DNA of 45,873 nt from Bacteroidaceae bacterium (GTDB taxonomy: Bacteria; Bacteroidota; Bacteroidia; Bacteroidales; Bacteroidaceae): positions 1 to 45,873 of the forward strand of contig JAFYWV010000084.1 in assembly GCA_017546505.1 (NCBI GenBank), written 5' to 3'. How positions within the stretch are numbered: the first letter of the stretch is position 1; every line of letters starts with the position of its first letter. Positions 8,753 to 16,975 of this stretch are shown here, piece after piece. The notes beneath the pieces were generated by a model. It worked only from the letters and a program-made list of their open reading frames with translations, was not told the DNA's origin and did not search any database. A program made the position numbers and the translations under genes.

Positions 8753-9853
8753 TTAGTTGGTTTCGTCGGTTGCGCTGTAGCTCGAGCAGCTCATAATACG
8801 GAGCGTACGCTCGGAGTAAAGAATGGTTGCACCGTTGGTCTCGAACTTATAGCCGATAGTAGAGAACTGATTGAGAGGACCGCCGACCTGCGACTTGTCC
8901 TTAACGATCATTTCAAGCGCGCCGCCCTCGGGGTCGATGATACCGAAAGCGTCTTTACCGAACATATAGGTTGCGTAGGTTACGCCGCCCGCCTTGTTTT
9001 TGTAGGTGTCGCCGCCAAGGATAGGTGCGAATACGTTCTCAATGAAGCGGCAGTTGTGGAGCTCGCCAATCTCACCGTTGAAGATTTCATCAGGCTTTGC
9101 GTACTTGTGAGCCTCGATCCACTCCTTGGACTTGCGGAGATCATACGCAACAGAGGGATGAATAACGGCATAGTACTTACCGTTAATGGTAGGTACGCGG
9201 TTCTTCTTCATAATGGTAACAGCCTTTGCTACCATATCGGGAGTAAACAAGCTCATTACGGTGGCGCTTGCTTCCATTGCGGCGGGCGATGTAGGAGTGC
9301 CTGCTACCGTACCGTCTGCGAGAGTGATGTTGTCGCAGTAAAGTACGTTGGTGTTTACGAGAAGCGCGTCACGGATAAGGGTCTCTTGGGTCTCTGCCGC
9401 AGATGCGCCCATTTCCTCGGTTGCGCCGAGAATAACGTCGTCATAAGCGCGAAGCTCGAGAGTGTCGGAAACAGCGGCGTAAGTACCGTACTGATCAATG
9501 GAGCCGGTCTTGTAGCTCATACCGAACTTTTGACCGGTAGGAATAACACCTTCTTGAAGCTTGGTAGCCTTTGCAAAGGTGTTCCACTTTCTCCACTCAA
9601 CGGTCTTGCCGTGTCTCTTGGGAAGTGTCTGTTTCTTTGCGAACTGTGCATAGAACAGCTCTACGCGAGCGTTTTCAAGAAGCTCAGTATCGTAGAACGT
9701 CTTAAGCTCGCCGTTCATAGTGTTGACATTGTCAAACTCTGTGGTAGCACCGGTGTAAGCGTTGACATAATTGCCGGTAGCGTTTACTACATTACCGGCC
9801 TCAGCAAAAAGCTGAAGATTGAGGCGCATAAGCGCGTAAAAAATAGTTTTCAT
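8753..9853 (-). CDS. Major capsid protein, N4-gp56 family, with Prp-type N-terminal cleavage motif
   Basis: A 366-residue protein. The section from KTFYDTELLENARVELFYAQ through KTVEWRKWNTFAKATKLQEG and SMSYKT-like, QYGTYAAVSDTLELR and DDVILGATEEMGASA matches the N4-gp56 major capsid family pattern (HK97 fold). Residues 12-18 are LNLQLFA, identical to the motif near the start of the scaffold protein and nearly identical to the LNLQFFA site of ribosomal protein L27 in Bacillota, which Prp protease cuts. The phage Prp gene lies two genes upstream. Cleavage between the F and A would remove about 17 residues. The start ATG has AAGGAG upstream. Confidence 0.9.
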   Translation of the reverse strand: MKTIFYALMRLNLQLFAEAGNVVNATGNYVNAYTGATTEFDNVNTMNGELKTFYDTELLENARVELFYAQFAKKQTLPKRHGKTVEWRKWNTFAKATKLQEGVIPTGQKFGMSYKTGSIDQYGTYAAVSDTLELRAYDDVILGATEEMGASAAETQETLIRDALLVNTNVLYCDNITLADGTVAGTPTSPAAMEASATVMSLFTPDMVAKAVTIMKKNRVPTINGKYYAVIHPSVAYDLRKSKEWIEAHKYAKPDEIFNGEIGELHNCRFIENVFAPILGGDTYKNKAGGVTYATYMFGKDAFGIIDPEGGALEMIVKDKSQVGGPLNQFSTIGYKFETNGATILYSERTLRIMSCSSYSATDETN

Positions 9854-9910
9854 AAGTGTTTCTCCTTCCGAAAATAAGATTTTGTTGATTTCGGGGAGAA
9901 CTGTATGCGG

Positions 9911-10921
9911 TTATCTGCTTCCGGGATACACTTTCTCCCCACGAGCCAATTTGTCGCGAAGGTCTTTCTTGAAAGCCTCTCGCTGTTCGCGGCTCGCTTT
10001 GCTGTAGTCGAATGTGGTTACGGAAGGTGCCTGACCGTTGGCTCCTGCTTCGTCGGGGCGTCTTGCTCCTGCCTGAATTGAGTTGGAGATTTTCTGCGCT
10101 GTCTTTTGCGCTGTTGCCTGCATAGCGGCTGTTTGGATCTCATTTCTGTGTACGGCATAATATGCATCTTCGACGCTGATACCTACGTTAGGAGAGGTCA
10201 TTCGGGCAAACGCGGGGTTTTGAAGCTCTTTGCGCAGATCGAAGTTAGGGAACACCTTTTTTAATGCCTCGCCTTGCTGTTCAAGTCCGATAATGTGATT
10301 TCTTATCTTCTGCTCCTGCAAGGTTCGCGCTTCTTCTCTCTGCTGTCTCTGCGTGTCTCGCTCCTGTTGGTCGATCTTCTTGGCGGTTTCAACGGACACG
10401 CCCATAGAAAGGGCCTTGTCCTCATAGTAGCCGTCGTCGTCGCTCACTTTCTTTGCAAGTGCCTCATAATCAATGTTGGCAGGGTCAAGGTTGTACTTTC
10501 TTGCAAGAAGCTCCAAAGCAGGAGTAACCTTGGCAAGCGCCTCTTCTGCGCCCTTTGCTGACTTAAGTCGAGACTGCACAGTGGCTTGCATCTGCTTATT
10601 GTACTCGGGGTCTGCCATAATCTCATCCCAACTCATACGAGCGGGTGTAGTAGCGGTCTTTGTTTCTTCCGTCGGGTTATCAGAAGCGGCGGCCTTCTCT
10701 GTGGTTTCCGTCGCGCTTTCTGCTTTCTGCTCGGTCTGTACCGCGCTTTCGGCAGGTTTGGCGGCGTATTTCGCCCGTTTGCGAATCTTATCTTCGGGAA
10801 CACCCAATTCCCTCAGTCTCTGTCCGGCGTCAACAGTCGCATTATCGCCCGATGTTGCGCCCTCTCCACCGCCGTCGCCATCTGCGAACAGCTGAAGATT
10901 AAGCAATTTAATGTTATTCAT
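9911..10921 (-). CDS. Scaffold protein with Prp-type N-terminal motif
   Basis: A 336-residue, highly charged protein (Ala/Glu/Lys/Gln rich) just upstream of the capsid gene, the classical scaffold position. It starts MNNIKLLNLQLFADGDGG, carrying the LNLQLFA motif shared with the capsid protein. Residues about 40-95 are low complexity (Thr/Glu/Ala/Lys), and 115-290 are helical. The C-terminus, about 300-336, is basic (SKASREQREAFKKDLRDKL), as expected for a capsid-binding tail. Start ATG with GGAGG nine bases upstream. It probably guides procapsid assembly and is trimmed or expelled after cleavage. Confidence 0.85.
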   Translation of the reverse strand: MNNIKLLNLQLFADGDGGGEGATSGDNATVDAGQRLRELGVPEDKIRKRAKYAAKPAESAVQTEQKAESATETTEKAAASDNPTEETKTATTPARMSWDEIMADPEYNKQMQATVQSRLKSAKGAEEALAKVTPALELLARKYNLDPANIDYEALAKKVSDDDGYYEDKALSMGVSVETAKKIDQQERDTQRQQREEARTLQEQKIRNHIIGLEQQGEALKKVFPNFDLRKELQNPAFARMTSPNVGISVEDAYYAVHRNEIQTAAMQATAQKTAQKISNSIQAGARRPDEAGANGQAPSVTTFDYSKASREQREAFKKDLRDKLARGEKVYPGSR

Positions 10922-10946
10922 TGAGTCAATCCTCCGATATTATTCT

Positions 10947-10985
10947 GCCGTTATGGACGGCGAGTCCTATACAATGCCCGAAGGC
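10947..10985 (-). promoter_or_regulatory. Two small hairpins in the leader between Prp and scaffold
   Basis: In the 77-base gap, the minus-strand RNA can form GCCGT/ACGGC with a 5-base loop (10947-10961) and a short GCC(TTC)GGGC stem-loop (10976-10985). Neither is followed by a T tract. They may set mRNA stability or separate low protease expression from high scaffold and capsid expression. This is weak, structure-only evidence. Confidence 0.3.
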
Positions 10986-10998
10986 TTATATACTGTTG

Positions 10999-11322
10999 TT
11001 ATCCCATCACCTTATACGTGATATAATCGGGATAATTGGACGCGAGAAGCGCGAAGCCTGCGCATATAGAACTGAATATCAGCTGAACAACAGAACTATA
11101 TCTGCGAACAGCATCACAACGCACCTTTGCGTCTCCCGCTTCAAGCTTGATAGTAGGGTATTTTGCTTGCCCTGACTCTACCAATGTTTCAACGTTTACG
11201 GCAAGAGTATAGGCAAGGATGGAAGCGGAGGCGCACACGAGATCGTGTCCGGGCTCTCCGCTGTTTGCGTGTCCTGTTACAGTAAGCATATTGTATTTCT
11301 TGTGATATACTGCTTCAATCAT
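10999..11322 (-). CDS. prp: Ribosomal-processing cysteine protease Prp homologue (prohead-type role)
   Basis: A 107-residue protein with the Prp family signature: GHANSGEPGHDLVCASASIL carries the catalytic His and, about 12 residues on, the catalytic Cys. The length fits the family (about 105-115 residues). Bacterial Prp cuts the N-terminal extension of ribosomal protein L27 at the LNLQFF/A site; in staphylococcal phage 80alpha, host Prp processes capsid and scaffold (established knowledge). Here the phage encodes its own copy between portal and scaffold, and both scaffold and capsid carry LNLQLFA near their start. I infer it is the phage's maturation protease. ATG at 11322, with GGAGG seven bases upstream. 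Confidence 0.9.
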   Translation of the reverse strand: MIEAVYHKKYNMLTVTGHANSGEPGHDLVCASASILAYTLAVNVETLVESGQAKYPTIKLEAGDAKVRCDAVRRYSSVVQLIFSSICAGFALLASNYPDYITYKVMG

Positions 11323-11335
11323 CTGTACACCTCCA

Positions 11336-13309
11336 TCAACTCGGCTGTGATGCCTGACTTGAACGGCTTCTTGCGTTCTTCATCCTTGTGGTTTCATTCT
11401 TTCCGTTGCCGGAAATATGATCGCTTTGTGTGAGCTGTGCGGCACCACCCGGAGCGGGAGCACCGCCGCCTGTCATCATAAGCACGTCTTGTGCAATGCT
11501 TTCTGCCGCCGCAGGATCGTATTGCTGTGCGAAGGCAAGAGCAAGTTGCATATATTGAAGGAGCTTTTGATACATCGTACCGTTCTGCGATACCTTCTGC
11601 ATAATGCCGTCCTTACCGTCAAACTCCATCATATCAAGGCACATAAGAGCCTGATCGGTCATTTGCGGGTTAAAGAAGCCCATTTGGAAGAACTGTACTG
11701 CAAGCTCGTTTTGCGAGATCTTGGTATATACGTTCTTCTTCTGTGCCGAAACAGCAATATCGAATACAGGAAGTCTATATCCCATATCCTGTCCGAAGTC
11801 GTTGCCTTGATACTGAGGCTGTAAACCTTGGTTGGTGTAGCTGATATATTGCTCTGCGCCATACTGACCGATTATGCGGAACTTACGAGGCATATCGTAG
11901 AACTGACGGATAAGCTCGATACTGATTTCCACTACCTGACTGTACTTACGGTACGCGGCGCGTGTGCTGTCCTTGGAGCCCTTTCCGCTTGCTTCCTGCA
12001 ATGCCGCAATAGCAGAAGCGGCTGTTACACCGGAGCTGATATTGCCGGTGCTTGTCTCGGTATTACCCGAGGTCTCGCGCAATTCCTGAATCACGCGGTC
12101 GAGCACATTGATATAATTTCCGTCAAGCGAATTATGCTGAATAAGTCTGATTGCGTTTTCATCTATATTACCCGAGGTGTGAACAATAGCCTTTGAAAGA
12201 TCAAGGAATTCTTCCTCTTTCACCGTTCCGTCACCGCGAACGAAATAACGCGGAATTGAACCCGCCATAGCGTTCTTGACAAAGCTCGAGTTGAGTAGAT
12301 CAATCGTTGTTTGAGGACTGCGGCACAAATCAACGTAGCCGTAACCACAGGGCGAACCTTCAATAGGGAATAGTGCATCAAACACATACGGATACATACC
12401 GTGGTCATATAGGCCGCGTTCTGCTGCCGATAGTCCTGTTTCAATCATCAAAGGTTGACCGCTAACAGGATCAATCTGCTGTTCAGTAGGTCTTTGTGTG
12501 TCGTTCTCGGTAGCATATATCACGGTGTCGCCTACGTATTTGCAATAGTGGAGCACCTTGCGCCCCTGCATATACTTGTGATAGTAGACTTCAATTACCG
12601 TGGCCTTGTTCTCGTCGTTGACGTGATCGTCATACAGAAATTTAGTGCTAACGAAGTCTTTGCCCTTGAGCTTTCCTTTAAGCTCGGGGTATTTCTGTTC
12701 CAAAAGGTCCTTGTCGTGAAGCTCTGTATGGAAGAAATAGCGGCTCTTTTGAATGTCGGTAATGCCCGGCTCCCAATAGATATTCAGGAGATTGACACAC
12801 TCTACCGCAATATCACCAAGGCCGTTAAGCCTCGACTTATCCCAAATAACCTTATAAACGCCTGTGCCGGTCTTAATCTTCTGCCACATAGCGTTGGAAT
12901 ATGTATCTTCAAAGTGGTTCTGTTCAAGCACACAAGGGATAATAGCGGATAGCATACGCGCCTCGCCCCTGTCTCCTTCTTCACGCGGTAGAATATTCGG
13001 TTCGGGGTATGCGTCCATAGCGTCGGCGTGCTTACTTACCAAAACGTTATGAAGCCAACCGGAAACACTCGTATAGCTACCGTCTTTGCCAATATTGGTT
13101 TCTTTCTGTTCCTGTTGAGTATTGCGGAGCTTCCACCAATCCTCGGAGGCGATAATGCGCTGTTCTGTGCGCGCCTTTCCGGTCTTGTACTCCTGCAAAA
13201 TACTTGTAAACTTCTTTACCTGATCGGAACCGATAACTGCCTGCATAGGAGCTTGTGCGGGTTGTGCGACGGCCGCGCCCATTGCTTCGGGTCTCTGTTC
13301 GATTTCCAT
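11336..13309 (-). CDS. Portal protein
   Basis: A 657-residue protein starting MEIEQRPEAMGAAVAQPAQA at ATG 13309, with GGAG six bases upstream. A longer frame upstream has no ribosome site and would overlap TerL. It lies between TerL and the Prp, scaffold and capsid genes, the expected portal place. Visible portal-like features are the long helical segment with SGVTAASAIAALQEASGKGS, the preceding NISSG, and the wing region with WKLRNTQQEQKETNIGK at the N-terminus. The last 60 residues are Ser/Gly/Ala/Gln-rich and basic. It forms the dodecameric DNA channel at one capsid vertex. Family identification rests on pattern and position. Confidence 0.85.
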   Translation of the reverse strand: MEIEQRPEAMGAAVAQPAQAPMQAVIGSDQVKKFTSILQEYKTGKARTEQRIIASEDWWKLRNTQQEQKETNIGKDGSYTSVSGWLHNVLVSKHADAMDAYPEPNILPREEGDRGEARMLSAIIPCVLEQNHFEDTYSNAMWQKIKTGTGVYKVIWDKSRLNGLGDIAVECVNLLNIYWEPGITDIQKSRYFFHTELHDKDLLEQKYPELKGKLKGKDFVSTKFLYDDHVNDENKATVIEVYYHKYMQGRKVLHYCKYVGDTVIYATENDTQRPTEQQIDPVSGQPLMIETGLSAAERGLYDHGMYPYVFDALFPIEGSPCGYGYVDLCRSPQTTIDLLNSSFVKNAMAGSIPRYFVRGDGTVKEEEFLDLSKAIVHTSGNIDENAIRLIQHNSLDGNYINVLDRVIQELRETSGNTETSTGNISSGVTAASAIAALQEASGKGSKDSTRAAYRKYSQVVEISIELIRQFYDMPRKFRIIGQYGAEQYISYTNQGLQPQYQGNDFGQDMGYRLPVFDIAVSAQKKNVYTKISQNELAVQFFQMGFFNPQMTDQALMCLDMMEFDGKDGIMQKVSQNGTMYQKLLQYMQLALAFAQQYDPAAAESIAQDVLMMTGGGAPAPGGAAQLTQSDHISGNGKNETTRMKNARSRSSQASQPS

Positions 13310-13322
13310 AGGGTTCTCCTCT

Positions 13323-14738
13323 CTAATATCGCTGTGTATCTGTAAACTGATTGAGTGGGTCGGATATGATAGTCCTTGGTGCCTTGTGAACGATTGGTTG
13401 AATAGGTCTTGACATACACATATACCGTATCTCGTCGGGACAGTGGTCCTCGAGCTTTGTGTCAAGGTCCTCGGGCTTCGTTTCCGAGTACATCATAAGC
13501 GGGATCGTGCGTATTGCCGCCTTGCAGTTGTTGAAGAAGTACATACGCGGATAGCCGTTATCATCGAATTGAAAGCGATAGTGTACCTGCATCCATCCCG
13601 GTATGCGCTCATTGTCGCCCGGGGAGAAGTATATGCCATACTTCATAGCGGTCTCTGCTATACTCTCTCCTCGTGAGCTATCCCATATTGCAGGGTCGGC
13701 CACGCTGTCCACGATCTTGCGGTTCTTCAACCAAGGGTGTTCGCGCTCAAACTCGCATATTCTCCGGAATTGTTCGTCAGGGCTCCACTTAACACCCTCG
13801 TCGGGGGTCTGTGTGCATCCGTACATTTCCATAATGCGATATAGAACGCCGTCATAGTCCACCGCCCAATACCCAAGAGAAAAGGGCTTATTATATCCAA
13901 AGTCATAAGAGCGCATTATATTCCACCCTCGCGGCGGTTCAAACGGCTCAATAACGTGTGTGAATCTGCGCTGTTCTAACGCTTCCTCTACCGTTATACC
14001 AGCCTTTGCGCATAGATCTATGTCGGGTGTTAGTCTGAAATCCTCAAAGAATTGCCCCTCGAATATATCCCACCGCCCATATAACCACGCCTCGCGCAGT
14101 TTTGGCGGCAATGCTTCCAACTGTTTGATATAGTCGGGCTGACTCTCCATAAGAGCCTTATTGTCAGTTACAAGAGCCTGAATAAACTCGTAGTCTGTTG
14201 GAACCTCGCCACTCTCGTATTGCTTATCAATGAATAGGCGCTTAATATATCCGTGTGATACGCCGCCGGGGTTGCAGGTGTAATAGATGCGCTTTGGAAA
14301 GCTGTTGACACCACGCACGCAGGCTGTGATCTTCTTGATCCACATTTCTTGAAGCTGTGTAGCCTCGTCAAGGAAGATAACGTCATACTCTGCACCCTGA
14401 TATTGGTCAAGGTCCTTGTCGTTGTTACAATAGCCGAATTTGATCGTGCTACCGTTCGGGAAAGTAAATATCTTCTCTGACTTATTGTACTTTGCTATGC
14501 CGTTCAGCTCGTCTCGTAGCTGATTGATATGGTTATTTACAAGCTCCGGATATGTACGGCGTACAATAAGCACCTTAATACCACCAAAATTCAAACAAAG
14601 CCGCTTTGCCTTGTCACGCACCGCCCACGACTTGCCGCCGCCACGTGCGCCGCCATAGCCTATATGCTTCGCGTGTGAGGCAAGGAACAGCTTCTGTCTC
14701 TCGTTCGGTGCTTGTAATACAAGTTGCCTCCTACCCAT
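13323..14738 (-). CDS. terL: Terminase large subunit
   Basis: A 471-residue protein. Residues 27-37 hold the Walker A motif (GYGGARGGGKS), and YDVIFLDEATQLQ near 117-129 is Walker B. The C-terminal half has nuclease-domain acidic residues (SYDFGYNKPFSLGYWAVDYDG; IVDSVADPAIWDSSRGESIA). Start: ATG 14738, with GGAGG six bases upstream. It overlaps the end of TerS by 8 bases, so translation is probably coupled. It powers DNA packaging through the portal and cuts the concatemer. The presence of TerS/TerL with a circular genome is compatible with headful (pac) or cos packaging; I see no evidence to choose. Confidence 0.93.
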   Translation of the reverse strand: MGRRQLVLQAPNERQKLFLASHAKHIGYGGARGGGKSWAVRDKAKRLCLNFGGIKVLIVRRTYPELVNNHINQLRDELNGIAKYNKSEKIFTFPNGSTIKFGYCNNDKDLDQYQGAEYDVIFLDEATQLQEMWIKKITACVRGVNSFPKRIYYTCNPGGVSHGYIKRLFIDKQYESGEVPTDYEFIQALVTDNKALMESQPDYIKQLEALPPKLREAWLYGRWDIFEGQFFEDFRLTPDIDLCAKAGITVEEALEQRRFTHVIEPFEPPRGWNIMRSYDFGYNKPFSLGYWAVDYDGVLYRIMEMYGCTQTPDEGVKWSPDEQFRRICEFEREHPWLKNRKIVDSVADPAIWDSSRGESIAETAMKYGIYFSPGDNERIPGWMQVHYRFQFDDNGYPRMYFFNNCKAAIRTIPLMMYSETKPEDLDTKLEDHCPDEIRYMCMSRPIQPIVHKAPRTIISDPLNQFTDTQRY

Positions 14739-15201
14739 TCCATTCCTCCGGTCCTGCCGCAAATACGATCTCAATCTCATTCACGGTATCATCTTCCTTG
14801 TCGGCCTGCCTACGAAGGTTGGCAATACGTGCCTCCTGCTCTCTGCTATCGGCCTCAGACTTGATACCAAGAAGCTCCCGCAGATCGCAAAGGGAAGCGG
14901 TCAACCGTCTGACTGCCGTTGTGTCTTTCGGGTCGACGGCGTTGATGGCCGCTGTCAGCTTGGCTGTCATAGTATAAACCATATCGTTATACTTTGCCGC
15001 TTGATTTGCCTTCTTGTCGGAAATTTTTTCAATGCTTTTTGTAACAGTCTTGTCTTTTAACTGTTTACGCTGTCCCTGCCAATCCTCCGCTTTTGCGCGG
15101 TTGTATATGGCGGTCACGCTTACGTCATATTTTTTTGCGAGCTTCCTGTATGAAGAAGACTCGTCTGCGATATATTCTTCTCTAACTGCGTTCCAATCCA
15201 C
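14731..15201 (-). CDS. terS: Terminase small subunit
   Basis: A 156-residue protein starting with GTG at 15201 (GGAG eight bases upstream). Residues about 17-40 form a helix-turn-helix (YRKLAKKYDVSVTAIYNRAK), followed by WQGQRKQ and a long helical oligomerisation region. This layout matches phage small terminases, which recognise the packaging site and recruit TerL. It is the first gene of the late operon: a promoter-like element lies 34 bases upstream and a terminator ends the early operon just beyond that. Its stop overlaps TerL. Confidence 0.88.
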   Translation of the reverse strand: MDWNAVREEYIADESSSYRKLAKKYDVSVTAIYNRAKAEDWQGQRKQLKDKTVTKSIEKISDKKANQAAKYNDMVYTMTAKLTAAINAVDPKDTTAVRRLTASLCDLRELLGIKSEADSREQEARIANLRRQADKEDDTVNEIEIVFAAGPEEWNG

Positions 15202-15234
15202 ACAGGTTTAGCTCCTTTCGCAATTTCTAAAAAC

Positions 15235-15263
15235 ATTATAATACAAGTGTTTGTTCGTTCTAA
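15235..15263 (-). promoter_or_regulatory. Candidate late promoter before terS
   Basis: On the minus strand TTAGAA (15258-15263), 17 bases, then a perfect TATAAT (15235-15240). The -10 box is ideal; the -35 box is weak (3 of 6), so an activator may be needed. It sits between the early-operon terminator and terS, so it is in the right place for late transcription. No dedicated late activator was recognised, although the Cys-rich protein at 15306-15527 is a candidate. Confidence 0.6.
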
Positions 15264-15276
15264 ACATACCCCCTAC

Positions 15277-15301
15277 AAAAGAGGGAGCCTATGACTCCCC
15301 C
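15277..15301 (-). terminator. Terminator ending the early operon
   Basis: On the minus strand a 7-pair stem (GGGGGAG with CTCCCTC, one G-U pair) and a 7-base loop are followed by TTTTG. It lies 5 bases after the stop of the Cys-rich gene at 15306. It separates the early minus-strand block from the late block, which then begins at its own promoter. Confidence 0.75.
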
Positions 15302-15305
15302 TAAG

Positions 15306-15527
15306 TTATGTATCCGGATATTTTTGATTTAGCATCTGATACACCATACAGCTTTTATGACACTTGATATCGTTGCAAAAGCAATTAGTGTACTCCTTAA
15401 GCCGCTTTGTGTCCTCAAACACTAAATTTATTGTGGTGCTATCGTCCGTCCCCTCACAGCATATCCTGTTGTCACTATGCTTTCGGTAGAAAGGACACAC
15501 AACATACTTGGAGACATATTGCGACAT
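15306..15527 (-). CDS. Cys-rich small protein (zinc-binding), pre-terminase
   Basis: A 73-residue protein starting MSQYVSKYVVCPFYRKHSDN at ATG 15527, with AAAGGTGA just upstream. A longer upstream frame has no ribosome site. Conserved-looking cysteines (CPFYRK, RICCEG, CFCNDIKCHKSC) suggest a zinc-binding fold. Similar proteins sit immediately before terS in many Clostridia phages; their function is not established, and a transcription or late-switch role is plausible from position. Last gene of the early block, followed by a terminator. Confidence 0.78.
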   Translation of the reverse strand: MSQYVSKYVVCPFYRKHSDNRICCEGTDDSTTINLVFEDTKRLKEYTNCFCNDIKCHKSCMVYQMLNQKYPDT

Positions 15528-15543
15528 TTTATCACCTTTCTTT

Positions 15544-16107
15544 CTATGGAAGCTTAGGTTTTTCAAGCGGTAGATAATATGTAACAGGAGAATGCCCGAG
15601 CCAAACACACCAAATCATATCGAGCAAAGAGCCCCCTTGACCTGTGAAATCCGGTCGCCACGTCAATGGCAACACGAACGCCGGTTTAAGATCCTGAAAG
15701 ATATTTAGCCTTTTTGACGAGTGCCAATACTGCGATTTTAGTAGCAGGGCAAAAGGCTTATTTCTTTTTGCGGAGGTTACAATAAATTCTTGCGCGAGAC
15801 AAAATGGCGGGTTGGTAATGATCCAATCATACTGCTCCTCGCTCATTTCTGTTGTGAGATAATCCTGATCGTATATAAGATCTGTTCCTATAACGTGGTA
15901 TCCTCTCTTCTTCATCACGTCAACCATAGCATTCGTGCCGCAAGCAGGCTCCCATATCTTGGTATCGCGCGTTATCAAATGGTGTTTTTCCAAAAAGTCG
16001 AGCAATGCAACAGTACATTCCGGCGGCGTTGGATAATAATCGTTTTTGCGCCGGTTACCGTTGGCTCCTACGATTTTCAACGATTTTGTAGGTTCATTGT
16101 CGGTCAT
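15544..16107 (-). CDS. DNA N6-adenine methyltransferase-like protein
   Basis: A 187-residue protein. NDYYPTPPECTVALLDFLEK, IWEPACGTNAM (motif I, SAM binding) and WIITNPPF (motif IV, catalytic) are the signatures of a phage-type adenine methyltransferase. The small size fits a solitary enzyme without a target-recognition extension, and there is no restriction partner. I chose ATG 16107 because GGCGG lies eight bases upstream; an upstream GTG at 16116 is too close to that site. It overlaps or abuts the DUF3850-like gene. It probably modifies phage DNA to evade host restriction, adding to the methylase in the giant protein. Confidence 0.85.
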   Translation of the reverse strand: MTDNEPTKSLKIVGANGNRRKNDYYPTPPECTVALLDFLEKHHLITRDTKIWEPACGTNAMVDVMKKRGYHVIGTDLIYDQDYLTTEMSEEQYDWIITNPPFCLAQEFIVTSAKRNKPFALLLKSQYWHSSKRLNIFQDLKPAFVLPLTWRPDFTGQGGSLLDMIWCVWLGHSPVTYYLPLEKPKLP

Positions 16108-16108
16108 A

Positions 16109-16357
16109 TCACTCACCGCCTTTCAAACCAAGCACAACAAAGCCTTCTTTGCAGTATTCAGGGCTATCTATCATATAGCAAATTTCTTTTTCGATTGTTC
16201 TGCCTGTGTATTCACCACCGCAGTATTCTTGCAAATGGAGAATATCACCGACTTTATAGCCACGGTCATTGAAGCGAATTTCAAACGTCTTTATTCCGCT
16301 ATCAACATCCATAAAGTATTTAGGCAGAATTTTTACATAATGGTGTTGTCTGCTCAT
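16109..16357 (-). CDS. DUF3850 (ASCH/PUA-like) small protein
   Basis: An 82-residue protein starting MSRQHHYVKILPKYFMDVDS, with the DUF3850 pattern: KILPKYFxxVxSGxKTFEIR, FNDRGYKVGDILHLQEY, then FVVLGLK at the end. Families of the ASCH/PUA-like fold bind RNA or modified nucleotides (family knowledge); no direct role is known here. Its ATG overlaps the stop of the upstream gene (ATGA), with GGCGG six bases before. Part of a tightly overlapping string of small early genes. Confidence 0.82.
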   Translation of the reverse strand: MSRQHHYVKILPKYFMDVDSGIKTFEIRFNDRGYKVGDILHLQEYCGGEYTGRTIEKEICYMIDSPEYCKEGFVVLGLKGGE

Positions 16358-16650
16358 TCCGCACCGCCTTTCTTCGGTGGTTCGGGAAGCGGCATCCAAT
16401 GGGTGACGGTTTTATCGGTAAATCCCAAACTATAAGCTGCGTAATAATCCGCATCGACCTCACCACTCATGTTGAAAGTTATAACCGTCATAGAATCTTC
16501 AGGCAACATCTCCTCAACGCTTATCCACTCTTGCTTTCGGTAGCCTGCGTTGTAAAGGGCTTCTGCTAAACCTCTCATAGAAATATAACCTTTTTTTACA
16601 TTTATGGCGTTCTGCAACACCGTCGCCATTTCCTCAATCTGCTTTTTCAT
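16354..16650 (-). CDS. DUF551-containing small protein
   Basis: A 98-residue protein. The C-terminal two thirds match the DUF551 pattern: EWISVEEMLPED, VITFNMSGEVDADYYAAY, and the terminal THWMPLPEPP. The N-terminal 40 residues are helical (IEEMATVLQNAINVKKGY; RGLAEALYNAGYRKQ), a fusion commonly seen in phages. Function unknown. ATG 16650 has GGAGG eight bases upstream and overlaps the previous stop. Confidence 0.83.
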   Translation of the reverse strand: MKKQIEEMATVLQNAINVKKGYISMRGLAEALYNAGYRKQEWISVEEMLPEDSMTVITFNMSGEVDADYYAAYSLGFTDKTVTHWMPLPEPPKKGGAE

Positions 16651-16964
16651 CGGTTTCCCCTCCTGTTCAAACGATCTTTGTGGTATTTTACTAACGATTT
16701 AGCTTGTTTAAGTGATACGGCGTGGTAATCAAGTCTGCAACCAACCAAAGGCTCGACACAATTTGCATCGCTACCATAAGAGCCTTTGTGCTGAACAAAA
16801 TCGCCACTATTTGGAAATCGTATGGTGTAACCGTCCCAAAATCTTCTCAACTTGGCCTTTATACCGATCTTGATGCAGTAATCATACAGCTTTTTTATCG
16901 CCGTGTAGTTCGGGTTCAACTCGTCTCTCCAAGGCGTATGCGGTTTCTCTTTGTATTCTTCCAT
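16647..16964 (-). CDS. Hypothetical early protein, 105 aa
   Basis: A basic, mixed alpha/beta protein starting MEEYKEKPHTPWRDELNPNY. It contains KLRRFWDGYTIRFPNSGDFV and ends with a basic helix (AKSLVKYHKDRLNRRGNR). I do not recognise the family. ATG 16964 has GAGG about nine bases upstream; a GTG at 16979 is possible. It lies between the replisome organiser and the DUF551 gene and overlaps its neighbour's start by 4 bases. Confidence 0.72.
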   Translation of the reverse strand: MEEYKEKPHTPWRDELNPNYTAIKKLYDYCIKIGIKAKLRRFWDGYTIRFPNSGDFVQHKGSYGSDANCVEPLVGCRLDYHAVSLKQAKSLVKYHKDRLNRRGNR

Positions 16965-16975
16965 ATGGTTTAACC

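Noticed and set aside
9821-9905. Inverted repeat CCGAAA/TTTCGG in the capsid gene leader
   Set aside because: Short arms with a long AT-rich loop and no T tract; not convincing as terminator or operator.
13310-13465. N-terminal extension of the portal protein by 52 residues
   Set aside because: The extension overlaps the end of TerL and has no ribosome site; ATG 13309 has GGAG at the right distance.
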